Origin: JAAYJG01 sp964450305
GTDB taxonomy: Bacteria > Bacillota > Clostridia > DSM-8532
Direction of reading: 5' to 3'
DNA length: 31,510 bases
NCBI GenBank assembly: GCA_964450305.1
Contig: CAYVFB010000034.1
Span: forward strand, 1 to 31,510
Positions 1 through 8,113 of the stretch are shown one piece after another; the first letter of the stretch is position 1, and each line of letters begins with the position of its first letter. The translations under genes and the position numbers were made by a program. The notes under the pieces are model-generated. The model was given only the letters and a program-made list of their open reading frames with translations, was not told the DNA's origin and ran no database searches.

Positions 1-395
1 TTTAAAATCCTCCCTTTTGGAATTTGCGGAAGCAGACAGTTGATTTTGCAAAGCAGGGTTACGCCGCTTCCTTGAAATAACCTTGCTTTGTTTGCTTTAT
101 AAACTCAAGACAAGCCTTGCAGCCTATCATGAATTTCAAAGTAATTATATCACCGGGGATTAGGGGCGTCAACAACGCCTGTATATGTGTAAACAAAATG
201 TAACTTTATAACAAACAACCGTAATAAAACATCTACTCTGTATTTTGGGGCATTTATCACCCATTATCAGGTGCACCACCAAAAGGATTTTTCCCGAAAA
301 GCCAGATAATTACTTGTCCTGCTCGGAGGGTTTACCAAATGTTTCACAATGAATCTACCAAAATGTTTTATCGGCTATAACTAAGCAATACTTTA
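1..395 (-). other. intergenic region; leader of a gene off the left edge
   Basis: No gene is supported here. On the minus strand it holds a strong promoter (144-172), a leader of about 135 nt, and a GGGAGG ribosome binding site at 11-16. That site lies about eight bases from the window edge, so a minus-strand gene must begin just outside. I see no convincing terminator for dusB in the stretch between its stop codon and this promoter. The identity of the outside gene cannot be read. Confidence 0.6.
144..172 (-). promoter_or_regulatory. sigma-A promoter for the gene off the left edge
   Basis: On the minus strand TTGACG (167-172) and TATAAT (144-149) are separated by exactly 17 bases. This is a near-perfect vegetative promoter. 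It lies downstream of dusB and reads toward the left edge, so it serves a separate transcription unit. Confidence 0.75.
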
Positions 396-1397
396 TCACA
401 AAATTCTATTGCCGCATAGTTGTTGCCCAATAAAAGACAACACTGTTGATGAAGATGATAATGTAAAAACCTTTGTGCGCAGATATGCCGCCCCGGGCAT
501 GCCCTTCAGATACCAGGCCAGGTGCTTTCTCATTTCCTTTACGGCGGTGGTTTCACCCTTCAGGTCAATCAGCATCTGATAATGCTCTCGGATGATCCGA
601 TATTTTTCATCGTCGGTTGGTCCGGGCAATAATTCACCCGTATATATATAATGAAGGATTTTTTGAAAAATCCAGGGGTTTCCCTGAGCGCCACGCCCTG
701 CCATTATAGCGTCACAACCCGTTTGCTGCAGCATTTGCGCTGCATCTTCAGGTTGAAAGATGTCCCCATTCCCAATAACGGGAATTGTAACTGCCGCCTT
801 CACCTGTGCGATGATTTCCCAGTCAGCTTTTCCGGAATAAAACTGGTCGCGGGTTCTGCCGTGTACGGTCACGGCTTTCGCACCCGCGTCTTCTGCCATT
901 TTCGCAAACTCCACAGCGTTATTCCTGTCAAAGCCCTTGCGGAACTTCACGGTAACTGGCTTTTCCGAAGCTTTCACCACTGCCTTTATGATCTGGGCTG
1001 CCAGCTTTTCGTTCTGCATCAGGGCGCAGCCTTCCTGGTTTTTTACGATTTTAGGGGCGGGACAGCCCATGTTCAAATCAATCACGGCGATATCCGAACG
1101 CAGATTGAAGCTTTGCACAGCCCTTGCCAGAATATCCGGCTCTGATCCGAACAGTTGCACTGCACAGGGCGCCTCCGCCGGGTGAGTTTGGGTTAGTTCC
1201 CCGGTCTTTTTGTCATTGTAAAACAACCCTTTTGCGCTGACCATTTCGGTATAGGTTAAGCCTGCGCCCATTTTGGCGCATTGGTACCGGAAAGGCATGT
1301 CGGTAACACCGGCCATGGGGGCTAAAAAAATATTATTTTTAGGTGAAAAATCTCCGATTTGAATTTGTGTTTGAATCGATTGATTTGTTTGATCCAT
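396..1397 (-). CDS. dusB: tRNA-dihydrouridine synthase, DusB type
   Basis: This 333-residue cytoplasmic flavoenzyme reduces specific uridines in the tRNA D-loop using FMN and NADPH. The N-terminal TIM barrel carries the family signature FLAPMAGVTDMPFR (24-37), the catalytic cysteine in NMGCPAPK (Cys112), and FMN phosphate-binding elements GNGDI (209-213) and GRGAQGNPW (234-242). The C-terminal helical tRNA-binding part ends in a serine-rich tail that I do not recognise from the family, but the length is normal. The ATG follows an AAGGAG site with good spacing. It lies 60 bases after the GT2 gene and is probably the last gene of that series. The identification as a Dus enzyme is firm; the DusB subgroup is inferred from overall similarity. 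Confidence 0.93.
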   Translation of the reverse strand: MDQTNQSIQTQIQIGDFSPKNNIFLAPMAGVTDMPFRYQCAKMGAGLTYTEMVSAKGLFYNDKKTGELTQTHPAEAPCAVQLFGSEPDILARAVQSFNLRSDIAVIDLNMGCPAPKIVKNQEGCALMQNEKLAAQIIKAVVKASEKPVTVKFRKGFDRNNAVEFAKMAEDAGAKAVTVHGRTRDQFYSGKADWEIIAQVKAAVTIPVIGNGDIFQPEDAAQMLQQTGCDAIMAGRGAQGNPWIFQKILHYIYTGELLPGPTDDEKYRIIREHYQMLIDLKGETTAVKEMRKHLAWYLKGMPGAAYLRTKVFTLSSSSTVLSFIGQQLCGNRIL

Positions 1398-1457
1398 GCT
1401 GCTCCTTCATCCTGTTTCGGCTGTGAGCGGTTTATGCGTTCTTTAAACAGATTGACT

Positions 1458-2378
1458 TTACCTGTTGCCCTTGCATTCCTCCGATATGATAAACCTGGGT
1501 CGGGCTTTTACTTCATTATATATTCTGGCTATATACATGCCGATCATCCCAAGGCTTATCATCAGGCAGCTGCCGATGATCAACAACAGCAGAATAACCG
1601 TTGTAAAACCACCGATGGCAAGGCCTCTCAGCTTCATTGCCAGCGTTTGAATGCCCAGCACCACAGAGCCTATCAAAAACAATACGCCGATAAAGGTGAC
1701 GAATTGAAGCGGCAAGGAAGAAAACGAAGTAAATGCACCTATTGCAAGCCGTATGAGTTTGAGTGCGGACCACCGGCTCTTACCTGTTTCCCTTTCAGGC
1801 ACCTTGAAAAAAACTTCTGCCCGGGAGTACCCTACCCATGCGGACAGGCCGCGGAAGAAGGTCTCCTTTTCAGGCATCTGCAAAAGCGCCTGAACCACCT
1901 TTTTGTCCAACAGCTTGAAGTCGGACGCGTTCTCCAGGTTAAAACCCGATAGGCGGTGCATGATTTTATAGAACAGGGAGGCTCCCAGGCGTGAAAAAGA
2001 GCTTTCCCGGCCCCTGTCCTCCTTGACAGCCTCCACCACCTCAATGCCCTTTTTCCAAAGCTGAAGCATCTGCGGAATCAACTCCGGCGGGTGCTGCAGG
2101 TCGGCATCCATGATGATGCAGGCGTCTCCCCGCGCTCTGGACAGGCCGGCCATAATGGCGGCCTCCTTGCCGAAATTGCGGCTGAACCGGATGGCTTCAA
2201 GGCCGGGGATATTGTCCGCCAGGCTTTTCAGTACCTGCCAGGTTTGATCCCGGGAGCCGTCGTCCACCAGAACCAGCTGATATTGCTCTGATGCTTTTTG
2301 AAGAATCTCGCAGATGACTGAGACGGTCTTTTCAATTTGCTTTTCTTCATTATATATAGGGATCACGACAGTGAGCAT
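1458..2378 (-). CDS. GT2 family glycosyltransferase with C-terminal membrane anchor (GtrB/DPM1-like)
   Basis: This 306-residue enzyme probably moves a sugar from a nucleotide donor to a polyprenyl phosphate at the inner membrane face. The GT-A domain shows VVIPIYNE near the start, VDDGS (38-42), the metal-binding DADLQHPPE (91-99) and an RETGKSRWS acceptor loop (196-204). Two hydrophobic helices follow (about 222-244 and 256-281), as in GtrB-type polyprenyl-phosphate glycosyltransferases. I start at the ATG at 2378, which has AAGGAAAG seven bases upstream; the longer frame would begin with GTG at 2396 and would include that site. It lies downstream of the epimerase and upstream of dusB. The family is sure; the sugar and exact lipid acceptor are not visible. 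Confidence 0.88.
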   Translation of the reverse strand: MLTVVIPIYNEEKQIEKTVSVICEILQKASEQYQLVLVDDGSRDQTWQVLKSLADNIPGLEAIRFSRNFGKEAAIMAGLSRARGDACIIMDADLQHPPELIPQMLQLWKKGIEVVEAVKEDRGRESSFSRLGASLFYKIMHRLSGFNLENASDFKLLDKKVVQALLQMPEKETFFRGLSAWVGYSRAEVFFKVPERETGKSRWSALKLIRLAIGAFTSFSSLPLQFVTFIGVLFLIGSVVLGIQTLAMKLRGLAIGGFTTVILLLLIIGSCLMISLGMIGMYIARIYNEVKARPRFIISEECKGNR

Positions 2379-2524
2379 CTGAATTCTTTCCTTCACTTTA
2401 AATTTTCCAGGGTAAGACCCCTCATCTGCAAGCGGTTGGTTTTTGTTAACGGTGCTATCCGACAGTTACGCGACTCTTTTTTCTATAACAGAAGCAGCAG
2501 CCAAATTCGCTTCATTTCATCAAC

Positions 2525-3409
2525 TTATGCTTTAGCAATTTCCTTCATATGATCTTTAAAAGCTTTAAGCTCAATGGGGTATAGTTTCAGTGTCTCGTCC
2601 ATGTCTGCCGCCAGGTCCTCGCTCATATGGGCAACCTGCTCAGATGAGACCCCAGGGTGAATACCAGCCCTCTCCAACAGCTTCAGCATACCTTTGACGG
2701 GTTTTGCGGGTATGGGCATAACCCTGGCTTTTTTACCCAGGCTATTGCCTATTGTTTTAACCAATTGTCGAAAAGACAGTGCTTCCTTGCCTGCAGCGTA
2801 TAGTGTAAGCCCTGGTTTAAAGTCCTTGATCGCTGCGATGGTAAGCGCTGTCAGTTCATTCAGATGGATGGGCTGCTCTTTTGCCTTTCCGCTGCCAAAT
2901 ACCGGCACAAAGGGCAGCTTTTCAGCGTATCGGATGATTTTCCCCAGGCTTCCGGCTCTGCCCTTAAAAACAAGGGATGGCCTGAGGATCATATAATCCA
3001 GGCCGCTGTCGCGGATTTCCTGCTCTGCAGCCAGCTTTGATGCCGCGTAACAGCCCTTTGACTTCAAATCCACATTGATGGTGCTGAAAAACAGAACTTT
3101 GGGAATGTTGTTCACCTTACAAAACTCGATGACTTTCTTGGTACCCTGAACATTCACTTTGTCGCACAGGGCTTTTGATTCAGTTTTAAAGTAGCCCGCA
3201 AGATGAACCAGAATATTGATTTCGGCATCTGTTTTTATATCCGGTAACCCCTCCAGATCCCCTAAAACCGGGTTCACTTTGGGAATAAACGGTATTTGTT
3301 CCTTATGCCTGTACAGCGCAAACAGATTGTCCACCACAGGGTCGTCAGACAGGGCTTGGACCAAATCTGTTCCGATAAACCCTGAAGCACCGGTTATAAA
3401 TATATTCAT
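2525..3409 (-). CDS. NAD-dependent epimerase/dehydratase (extended SDR)
   Basis: This 294-residue protein has a Rossmann fold with the nucleotide-binding motif TGASGFIG (6-13), an FFST segment (107-110) and the catalytic YAASK motif (Tyr121, Lys125). Such proteins epimerise, dehydrate or reduce nucleotide sugars or related substrates with bound NAD(P). The ATG at 3409 follows AAGGAGG at ideal spacing; a longer frame from 3451 would contain that site and lies partly in a dispersed repeat. The position between a radical SAM gene and a membrane-anchored glycosyltransferase suggests sugar or lipid-linked sugar modification, which is inference from context. The substrate cannot be read from the sequence. 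Confidence 0.85.
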   Translation of the reverse strand: MNIFITGASGFIGTDLVQALSDDPVVDNLFALYRHKEQIPFIPKVNPVLGDLEGLPDIKTDAEINILVHLAGYFKTESKALCDKVNVQGTKKVIEFCKVNNIPKVLFFSTINVDLKSKGCYAASKLAAEQEIRDSGLDYMILRPSLVFKGRAGSLGKIIRYAEKLPFVPVFGSGKAKEQPIHLNELTALTIAAIKDFKPGLTLYAAGKEALSFRQLVKTIGNSLGKKARVMPIPAKPVKGMLKLLERAGIHPGVSSEQVAHMSEDLAADMDETLKLYPIELKAFKDHMKEIAKA

Positions 3410-3443
3410 GGCAAGCCCTCCTTGCAGAAAAAGCGTTGATGAT

Positions 3444-3496
3444 GAATGCAACGATCCTTCACATCATTCAGGATGACAGGCTGCGCCTGTTTGCTC
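3444..3496. repeat. dispersed intergenic repeat, copy 1 (partial)
   Basis: This stretch carries GATCCTTCACATCATTCAGG and then CAGGCTGCGCCTG. Related blocks occur at 4604-4755, 12328-12425 and 12448-12550. It lies between the radical SAM gene and the epimerase, upstream of the epimerase ribosome binding site. Confidence 0.55.
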
Positions 3497-3519
3497 TAAA
3501 CTTTGTTTGTGCCGCGGCT

Positions 3520-4515
3520 TTAAAAGAAATTCCCATACTTCAAAAGCTGTTTAATAATCCTTGGAAAATGAAACAGGATCACCCATTTTTTTCGCCATAA
3601 CACACCGATCTCTCGCGCATCGTTATAAAAGCACGGGGTGTTTTCGTTGCACTCTGCAAGCCTTTTACAGAAGGTTTTCCTGTCCTTGCGAAAAGTCTCC
3701 AGGCTGAAGGTTTCATTGGTAAATTCAATGCAGGGGCTCTTCACACCGGTTTCGGTCATCAGGAAGGAATACCTTGCCGCATCACACATCGGCATGCCTT
3801 CCCCCTTGATATACCGGATATGCTCCTGGTAGATCAACCAGGCCAGAAAGTTGTTCTGCAGCGCTTTTACCGACATGTAAAGAAAAATCTCCGCCACATC
3901 ATCCCACTGGTATGTCAGCTCATCATCCTTCTTGCCTGCCACACCCTTCACGAAGATATATGGACGGATGGCATACATAAACCCATGTTTGGATGCAAGC
4001 TCTTCGATGTTTTTAATATCATTGAATTTCGACAGACCGGTAATGGTGGTTGTGATAGACCAGTTTCCCTTTCGCTCCAGTCCGGAAATTTTCTCGATGT
4101 TTTCAAGTATTTGCGGCAGTTTATCCGCTCCGCGCAGCTTTGCAAAAAGGGCCGGATCCAGTGAATCGATGCTGATGGCCAGGTTGCAGCGCCTTTTTGC
4201 GATCTCCCGCGCCATCTGCTCGGTCAAAAGAATTCCATTGGTAATAACCGTTGGTTTGATGCGATATTTTAAGAATAGGTCAACAACCTGTATAATATCC
4301 TTGCGTACAAGGGGTTCTCCACCCTGAACAAAAACATACCGAATGCCAAAGCGCTTCAGCTTTTTCACTTCAGCTTCAAGCTGGTTCAGATCCATGTCCT
4401 GGCTGGTTGTTTTCCAGATATTGCACATCAGACAGCGCTGATTGCAAAGCTTTGTCACATCATAAATGGCCAGAATAGGCCTTTTCAGCAGTATGTTGAT
4501 GAATGCCCGTAACAT
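3520..4515 (-). CDS. radical SAM protein with cysteine-rich C-terminus (SPASM-like)
   Basis: The 331-residue protein has the radical SAM cluster motif CNQRCLMC (Cys24, Cys28, Cys31), followed by the SAM-binding region with FVQGGEPL and a TNG segment. It should bind a 4Fe-4S cluster and cleave S-adenosylmethionine to start a radical reaction. The C-terminal third holds further cysteines (PMCDAARYS, SPCIEF, FCKRLAEC, TPCFYN), resembling a SPASM or twitch domain that could hold an extra cluster. The end is basic and hydrophobic, perhaps membrane-associating. A GAGGAG site lies upstream of the ATG with rather long spacing. It sits between the prenyltransferase and the epimerase, so a lipid or sugar substrate is plausible, but I cannot name the reaction. 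Confidence 0.82.
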   Translation of the reverse strand: MLRAFINILLKRPILAIYDVTKLCNQRCLMCNIWKTTSQDMDLNQLEAEVKKLKRFGIRYVFVQGGEPLVRKDIIQVVDLFLKYRIKPTVITNGILLTEQMAREIAKRRCNLAISIDSLDPALFAKLRGADKLPQILENIEKISGLERKGNWSITTTITGLSKFNDIKNIEELASKHGFMYAIRPYIFVKGVAGKKDDELTYQWDDVAEIFLYMSVKALQNNFLAWLIYQEHIRYIKGEGMPMCDAARYSFLMTETGVKSPCIEFTNETFSLETFRKDRKTFCKRLAECNENTPCFYNDAREIGVLWRKKWVILFHFPRIIKQLLKYGNFF

Positions 4516-4603
4516 AGTTTTTCTTATCTCCTCATCGGCTTCCTGGTCTTATTATATCATGTTTCCTGTAATTTACCGAATAGTTTCTTTGTCTGGGAGC
4601 TTA

Positions 4604-4755
4604 GCTGAGTGCAGTGAAAGATCTTACCAGAAGTATTGCATAGATCCTTCACTTCGTTCAAGATGGCAGGCTGCGCCTGTGTGCCTGTAAATGGAAACTA
4701 TTCAGGTATTGGGTTTTATCCTAAGCACAGCGATGGCAGGCTGCACCAGGGCTGT
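4604..4755. repeat. dispersed intergenic repeat, copy 2 (longest)
   Basis: This block fills most of the 266-base space between the radical SAM and prenyltransferase genes. It contains CTGAGTGCAGTGAAAGATC, GATCCTTCACTTCGTTCAAG, CAGGCTGCGCCTG and a TATTGGGTTTTATCCTAAGC stretch. The same order of blocks is found in the pair at 12328-12550. No open frame is credible in it. Confidence 0.6.
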
Positions 4756-4781
4756 CAAGTGCTTCCGAGCGTCAAAGTTTA

Positions 4782-5651
4782 TCACATGCTTCCGGAAACC
4801 AGAAATATCACTATCCAGGCAACACCAAAAAGAAGAATACTCGCGATAAGCGGTTTGTCAGAAAGAATGATCTCTTCAGGAAGCCTGCCTTCCTGCTCCT
4901 CCAAAATAAGCTGCATGTATCGGAAAAGGCCGAAAAAAACAAACAATATCGTGATCATCGGAAGCTGGTTGGCGTATTCAAGAATCGTATACAGCGCATA
5001 GGTAATAAACGTGCCTGTAACACTAATCTGAATCAAGCTCTTTAAAAAGTCATCCGTATAGCACAGCAGCACCTTCCTGTGATGGCCGGAATTTTCCTGA
5101 AGCGACGCTTTTTCACTTTTCCGCTTGCCTGCAGCAAGGCACAGTGCGATAAAGAATGTGCAAACAAGAACCCACGAAGAGATATACACCTGTATCGCGG
5201 CCGCACCTGATATAACTCGCAGCACAAAACCCAGTGAAATGACCATGATATCCAGTATCGCTATTTTCTTCAATGCCAGCGTGTACATAATATTTATAAC
5301 AACGTAGGCAACAATGCACAGTACCACTGAAGGATGAATAAACCAGGATGCGACAAGGCTTCCAATCAGCAAAGCAACCATAAACACAGCCGCGGAGCCC
5401 TTTGTCACTCTGCCCGAGGCAAGGGGCCTGAGCCTTTTGGTTTCATGCAGTTTATCCTTTTCGATGTCGATGATATCATTGAGAATATAGATTGCTGAAG
5501 ATGCGGCAATAAAGCATGCCATGGCATATAATGCCCTCAGAACCGCATCGGGTTGTGTAAAGGTTTTGGAAAAAACCAGCGGAACCAGTACAAAAACATT
5601 CTTAATCCACTGTTTGGGTCGTATCAGTTTTAACATCTGCCTTACCATCAT
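4782..5651 (-). CDS. UbiA-family prenyltransferase, decaprenyl-phosphate phosphoribosyltransferase type
   Basis: This 289-residue polytopic membrane protein has the UbiA signature NDxxDxxxDxxHxxKRxRP (58-76) and the second conserved segment around DIMVISLGFVLRVISG. The N-terminal RPKQWIKN is typical of the subfamily that moves phosphoribose from PRPP to a polyprenyl phosphate, the first step toward lipid-linked pentoses; that substrate assignment is family-based. The gene overlaps the end of the GT39-like gene by 50 bases and has AGGAG just before two adjacent ATG codons (5651 and 5648), so translation is probably coupled. The second ATG has the better spacing. With GT39, GT2 and epimerase neighbours it suggests a polyprenyl-sugar pathway for a surface polymer or glycolipid. 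Confidence 0.87.
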   Translation of the reverse strand: MMVRQMLKLIRPKQWIKNVFVLVPLVFSKTFTQPDAVLRALYAMACFIAASSAIYILNDIIDIEKDKLHETKRLRPLASGRVTKGSAAVFMVALLIGSLVASWFIHPSVVLCIVAYVVINIMYTLALKKIAILDIMVISLGFVLRVISGAAAIQVYISSWVLVCTFFIALCLAAGKRKSEKASLQENSGHHRKVLLCYTDDFLKSLIQISVTGTFITYALYTILEYANQLPMITILFVFFGLFRYMQLILEEQEGRLPEEIILSDKPLIASILLFGVAWIVIFLVSGSM

Positions 5652-7176
5652 TCGTCTCCTGCGGGGGTTGACGGCGGATTTTCTTCACCCGGTATATGGT
5701 ACAGTAATTATTCTGGGCAATCTTTTTCAAATCATACACCCGCCGAAATTCTGATACCGTCATGAAGCTATCGGAATCCATCGGTCCTGACCATACAAGA
5801 TAAACGGATCGGAATTCATCCATTCTTTCTTTGTATCGGCTGAAAGTATACAGCGCAATACTGTCTTTTTTGGGCGGATAATAGCATTTAAGCCTGGTAT
5901 GCTCGCCTATCAGTGCTGCATCATTGCTGATAACAAGGGTTTGCTTCATTCGCGGAACTTTATCGCGCACCAGTGAAACAATGGGAGAATGGCGATATCC
6001 AATGTCCTGCTTCAGGCCTGTTAACTCGTATTTGCGTGCCAACCCCTCGGTGGATATCCATAATGCGGGGCTTGTGGCACAAACCAGCGCGAAAACCAGA
6101 AATCCTGCAGCAATCCACTGCTTCAGCCGATTTTCCTGAATGTTTCTTATCAGTACGTCCATTAAAAAAACCAGCGTGAGCACCCAGAACGGAAACACCG
6201 GCGCCCAAAGACGATCATTGATCGGATCCATCGCCGCGCCTGTGGCCGATGCCAGCAACACCACCCCATAGAGCAGAGTATATGAAGCTGCCGTCAACAG
6301 GTCTCTGTGGCTTTTCTGCTCTGTTTTCGTTTCTTTCTTTTCCAGAAAAAATGGAATGCAGATCAGCAGAATCAACAAAATGACAGCTATATAGGCGAAC
6401 AATGGAGTGATATAAGAAGACCAGCCTTTGAAAACAAGCATTGACAGCCAAAGATTGTCCCCCAACGTAAAATAGCCGGGGGATCGGCCCCCTGTAAAGG
6501 TTCCGGAAATCAGGAAATTACGGAGAACCCATACGGCCATAGGGGCGCAGGAAATGAAAAGGTACAAAAAGGTCATCTTGATTTTGCGCAGCAGGGGTTT
6601 TTCCGATAGAAACAAAACCACGGCCAAAACGGCGATCATCACGATGCCGAGATACCGGGTCATCCAGCAAAGGCCGGATATCACAGAGGTGGCAATCAGC
6701 CAGCCGATTTTATTCTTTTTTACGTACTGCTGCAACAAAATCATCGACAGCACGGACAGAAAAGTAAACAGCATTTCAGTCCAGGCATAACCCGAAATCA
6801 AAACCATTGGAACTGAGGCGCACACCAGCAACAGCGCCGGGATGGCAAGCCATTTCACATTCAGGCTGTCGAACAGGTATACCGCCATGGCATACATCAA
6901 ATATGCAAAGCAAACAGCATTGATCCATATCGCCCCCTGGGTGAGGGGTATATCAAACAGACCAAGCAATGCGGTAATAGCAATATAAAGAGGGGGCCAT
7001 TGAATGATGGGGGTGTCATAACCGAAATATTTCAGCTCCCCGGATTCGATCAGGGTGGTTGCGGAGTATTCATAAGACATGGAGTCATGAGTATATATCG
7101 CACCTGTCCGGGGCGCGCACGCCAGAACCAGCAGTAAGGCCGCTATCGCAAATAGAAATCCCGTTATATGGCGCAC
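5602..7176 (-). CDS. GT39/ArnT-like integral membrane glycosyltransferase
   Basis: The 524-residue protein has about ten or more hydrophobic helices, an early extracytoplasmic loop with THDSMSYEYS after the first helix, and a soluble C-terminal part of roughly 130 residues. This matches GT-C enzymes of the PMT/ArnT group, which take a sugar from a polyprenyl-phosphate donor outside the membrane and place it on a protein, lipid or polysaccharide. The start is GTG at 7176, with AGGGAGGAA five bases upstream. The 3' end overlaps the prenyltransferase gene. Donor and acceptor cannot be read; the neighbouring UbiA and GT2 genes are candidate donor makers. Confidence 0.78.
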   Translation of the reverse strand: MRHITGFLFAIAALLLVLACAPRTGAIYTHDSMSYEYSATTLIESGELKYFGYDTPIIQWPPLYIAITALLGLFDIPLTQGAIWINAVCFAYLMYAMAVYLFDSLNVKWLAIPALLLVCASVPMVLISGYAWTEMLFTFLSVLSMILLQQYVKKNKIGWLIATSVISGLCWMTRYLGIVMIAVLAVVLFLSEKPLLRKIKMTFLYLFISCAPMAVWVLRNFLISGTFTGGRSPGYFTLGDNLWLSMLVFKGWSSYITPLFAYIAVILLILLICIPFFLEKKETKTEQKSHRDLLTAASYTLLYGVVLLASATGAAMDPINDRLWAPVFPFWVLTLVFLMDVLIRNIQENRLKQWIAAGFLVFALVCATSPALWISTEGLARKYELTGLKQDIGYRHSPIVSLVRDKVPRMKQTLVISNDAALIGEHTRLKCYYPPKKDSIALYTFSRYKERMDEFRSVYLVWSGPMDSDSFMTVSEFRRVYDLKKIAQNNYCTIYRVKKIRRQPPQETNDGKADVKTDTTQTVD

Positions 7177-7289
7177 CTGTTCCTCCCTCTCAGGTATAAA
7201 GCTGAAACGTATTTTTTGCTGCCCCGCAAAAGTAACAAATATTAGCAGGCTTTTCTGATTGGCGGAGCATGGAGTTTATGCGGTTTACT

Positions 7290-7326
7290 AAAAAAGAAGC
7301 CCTTCTATTATATACAATAAAAGGGC
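7290..7326 (-). terminator. rho-independent terminator after ssb
   Basis: On the minus strand an 11-bp stem GCCCTTTTATT/AATAGAAGGGC with one wobble pair and a GTATAT loop is followed by TTCTTTTTT. It ends the rpsF-ssb unit and separates it from the glycan genes. The stem is also followed by AAAAATTT on the plus strand, where termination would be weak. Confidence 0.8.
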
Positions 7327-7460
7327 AAAAATTTGTTGTAGTGTTCCGCCAAACCGGGAAAACCCGGGATCGCGGTGAGCGCCGGCAGGTAACCTTGCCG
7401 GCAGCTTGCCTGGGTTTGGCCGAAGCCTGACCCAAATGGTGCGAAAATAGTTCGTTCAAC

Positions 7461-7480
7461 CCGGCTGAGTGTTCAGCCGG
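7461..7480 (-). other. perfect 8-bp hairpin just after the ssb stop
   Basis: CCGGCTGA and TCAGCCGG flank a four-base loop, 17 bases after the ssb stop codon. There is no T-run on either strand, so it is not an intrinsic terminator. It may protect the mRNA 3' side or belong to the larger structured tail. Confidence 0.55.
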
Positions 7481-7497
7481 AACCTTCATCCTATTGG

Positions 7498-7956
7498 TTA
7501 AAATGGCAGGTCGTCATCTTCACCGGGCATCGGGTAGAACCCGTCGTTGTTTGAGCCTGGTTGTGACGGCGCCGGAGCACCCTGTGGCGTGGGTGGCCTG
7601 TATGAAGGCTGCTGTGAAAAGCCGCCTGCGGTATCATCCCGTTTACTGTCCGCGAAATAAACCTTTTCTGCCTGCACGTCCATCGAGTAATGCTTTACGC
7701 CCTGGTTGTCATCGTAATTGTCGTTTTTAAGCCATCCTTCGACAAGAACCCGTGCTCCCTTTTTAAAATAGCGGGACACAAATTCTCCGGTGCTTCTCCA
7801 TGCGGTTATTCTGAAAAAGTCAGCCTGCCGCTCTTCGCCCTGCTTCTGAAAGGGGCGATCTACTGCAATACTGAACCTGCATACGGGGATGTTGCCTGTG
7901 GTGTACCTAAGCTCCGGGTCTGCTGTCAAACGACCCATTAAGATAACCTTGTTCAT
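7498..7956 (-). CDS. ssb: single-stranded DNA-binding protein
   Basis: The 152-residue protein binds single-stranded DNA during replication, repair and recombination. It has the OB-fold start NKVILMGRLTADPELRYT, the core motif with FFRITAWRS, and a flexible Pro/Gln/Gly-rich tail from about 110 ending in the acidic tip DDDLPF, which recruits partner proteins. Length and layout are normal for bacterial SSB. The ATG follows GGAGG. It lies 155 bases after rpsF, with a terminator-like hairpin between them, and is not followed by rpsR as it is in most Firmicutes. Confidence 0.96.
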   Translation of the reverse strand: MNKVILMGRLTADPELRYTTGNIPVCRFSIAVDRPFQKQGEERQADFFRITAWRSTGEFVSRYFKKGARVLVEGWLKNDNYDDNQGVKHYSMDVQAEKVYFADSKRDDTAGGFSQQPSYRPPTPQGAPAPSQPGSNNDGFYPMPGEDDDLPF

Positions 7957-8088
7957 ACATCAAACCTCCAACTGTTTTCGGGAGTATCCGCTTTCGGATG
8001 CACCCGATCCTGCACTTTGTGAACCTCTCCAGGCACTGTAATGGCCTGCAGAGAGAGCACACTAACGGGCATATAGCCCATTATCCAC

Positions 8089-8113
8089 AAAAACAGGCTT
8101 GTTCCCTGTTTTT
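8089..8113 (-). terminator. terminator-like hairpin between rpsF and ssb
   Basis: A 9-bp stem AAAAACAGG/CCTGTTTTT with a seven-base loop overlaps the rpsF stop codon and ends in TTTTTG on the minus strand. Because both arms carry A or T tracts it could stop transcription in either direction. If active it would lower ssb expression relative to rpsF. I see no clear promoter between it and ssb, so partial read-through is likely. Confidence 0.5.

Larger units (their letters stand above)
7177..7497 (-). other. non-coding, hairpin-rich tail of the rpsF-ssb unit
   Basis: No gene is supported in these 321 bases. Reading on the minus strand from the ssb stop there are a perfect 8-bp hairpin (7461-7480), a UUCG-capped hairpin (7411-7434), a GCCGGC-arm hairpin (7381-7402), a CCGGG/CCCGG hairpin (7354-7367) and then an intrinsic terminator (7290-7326). 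The part nearest GT39 (7177-7289) holds only its ribosome binding site. rpsR, usual after ssb, is absent. A 99-codon minus frame here is judged spurious. Confidence 0.6.

Noticed and set aside
7190..7489. 99-codon minus-strand frame where rpsR would be expected
   Set aside because: It runs through several hairpins and the terminator, lacks the S18 pattern apart from a chance CYFC, and has no good ribosome binding site.
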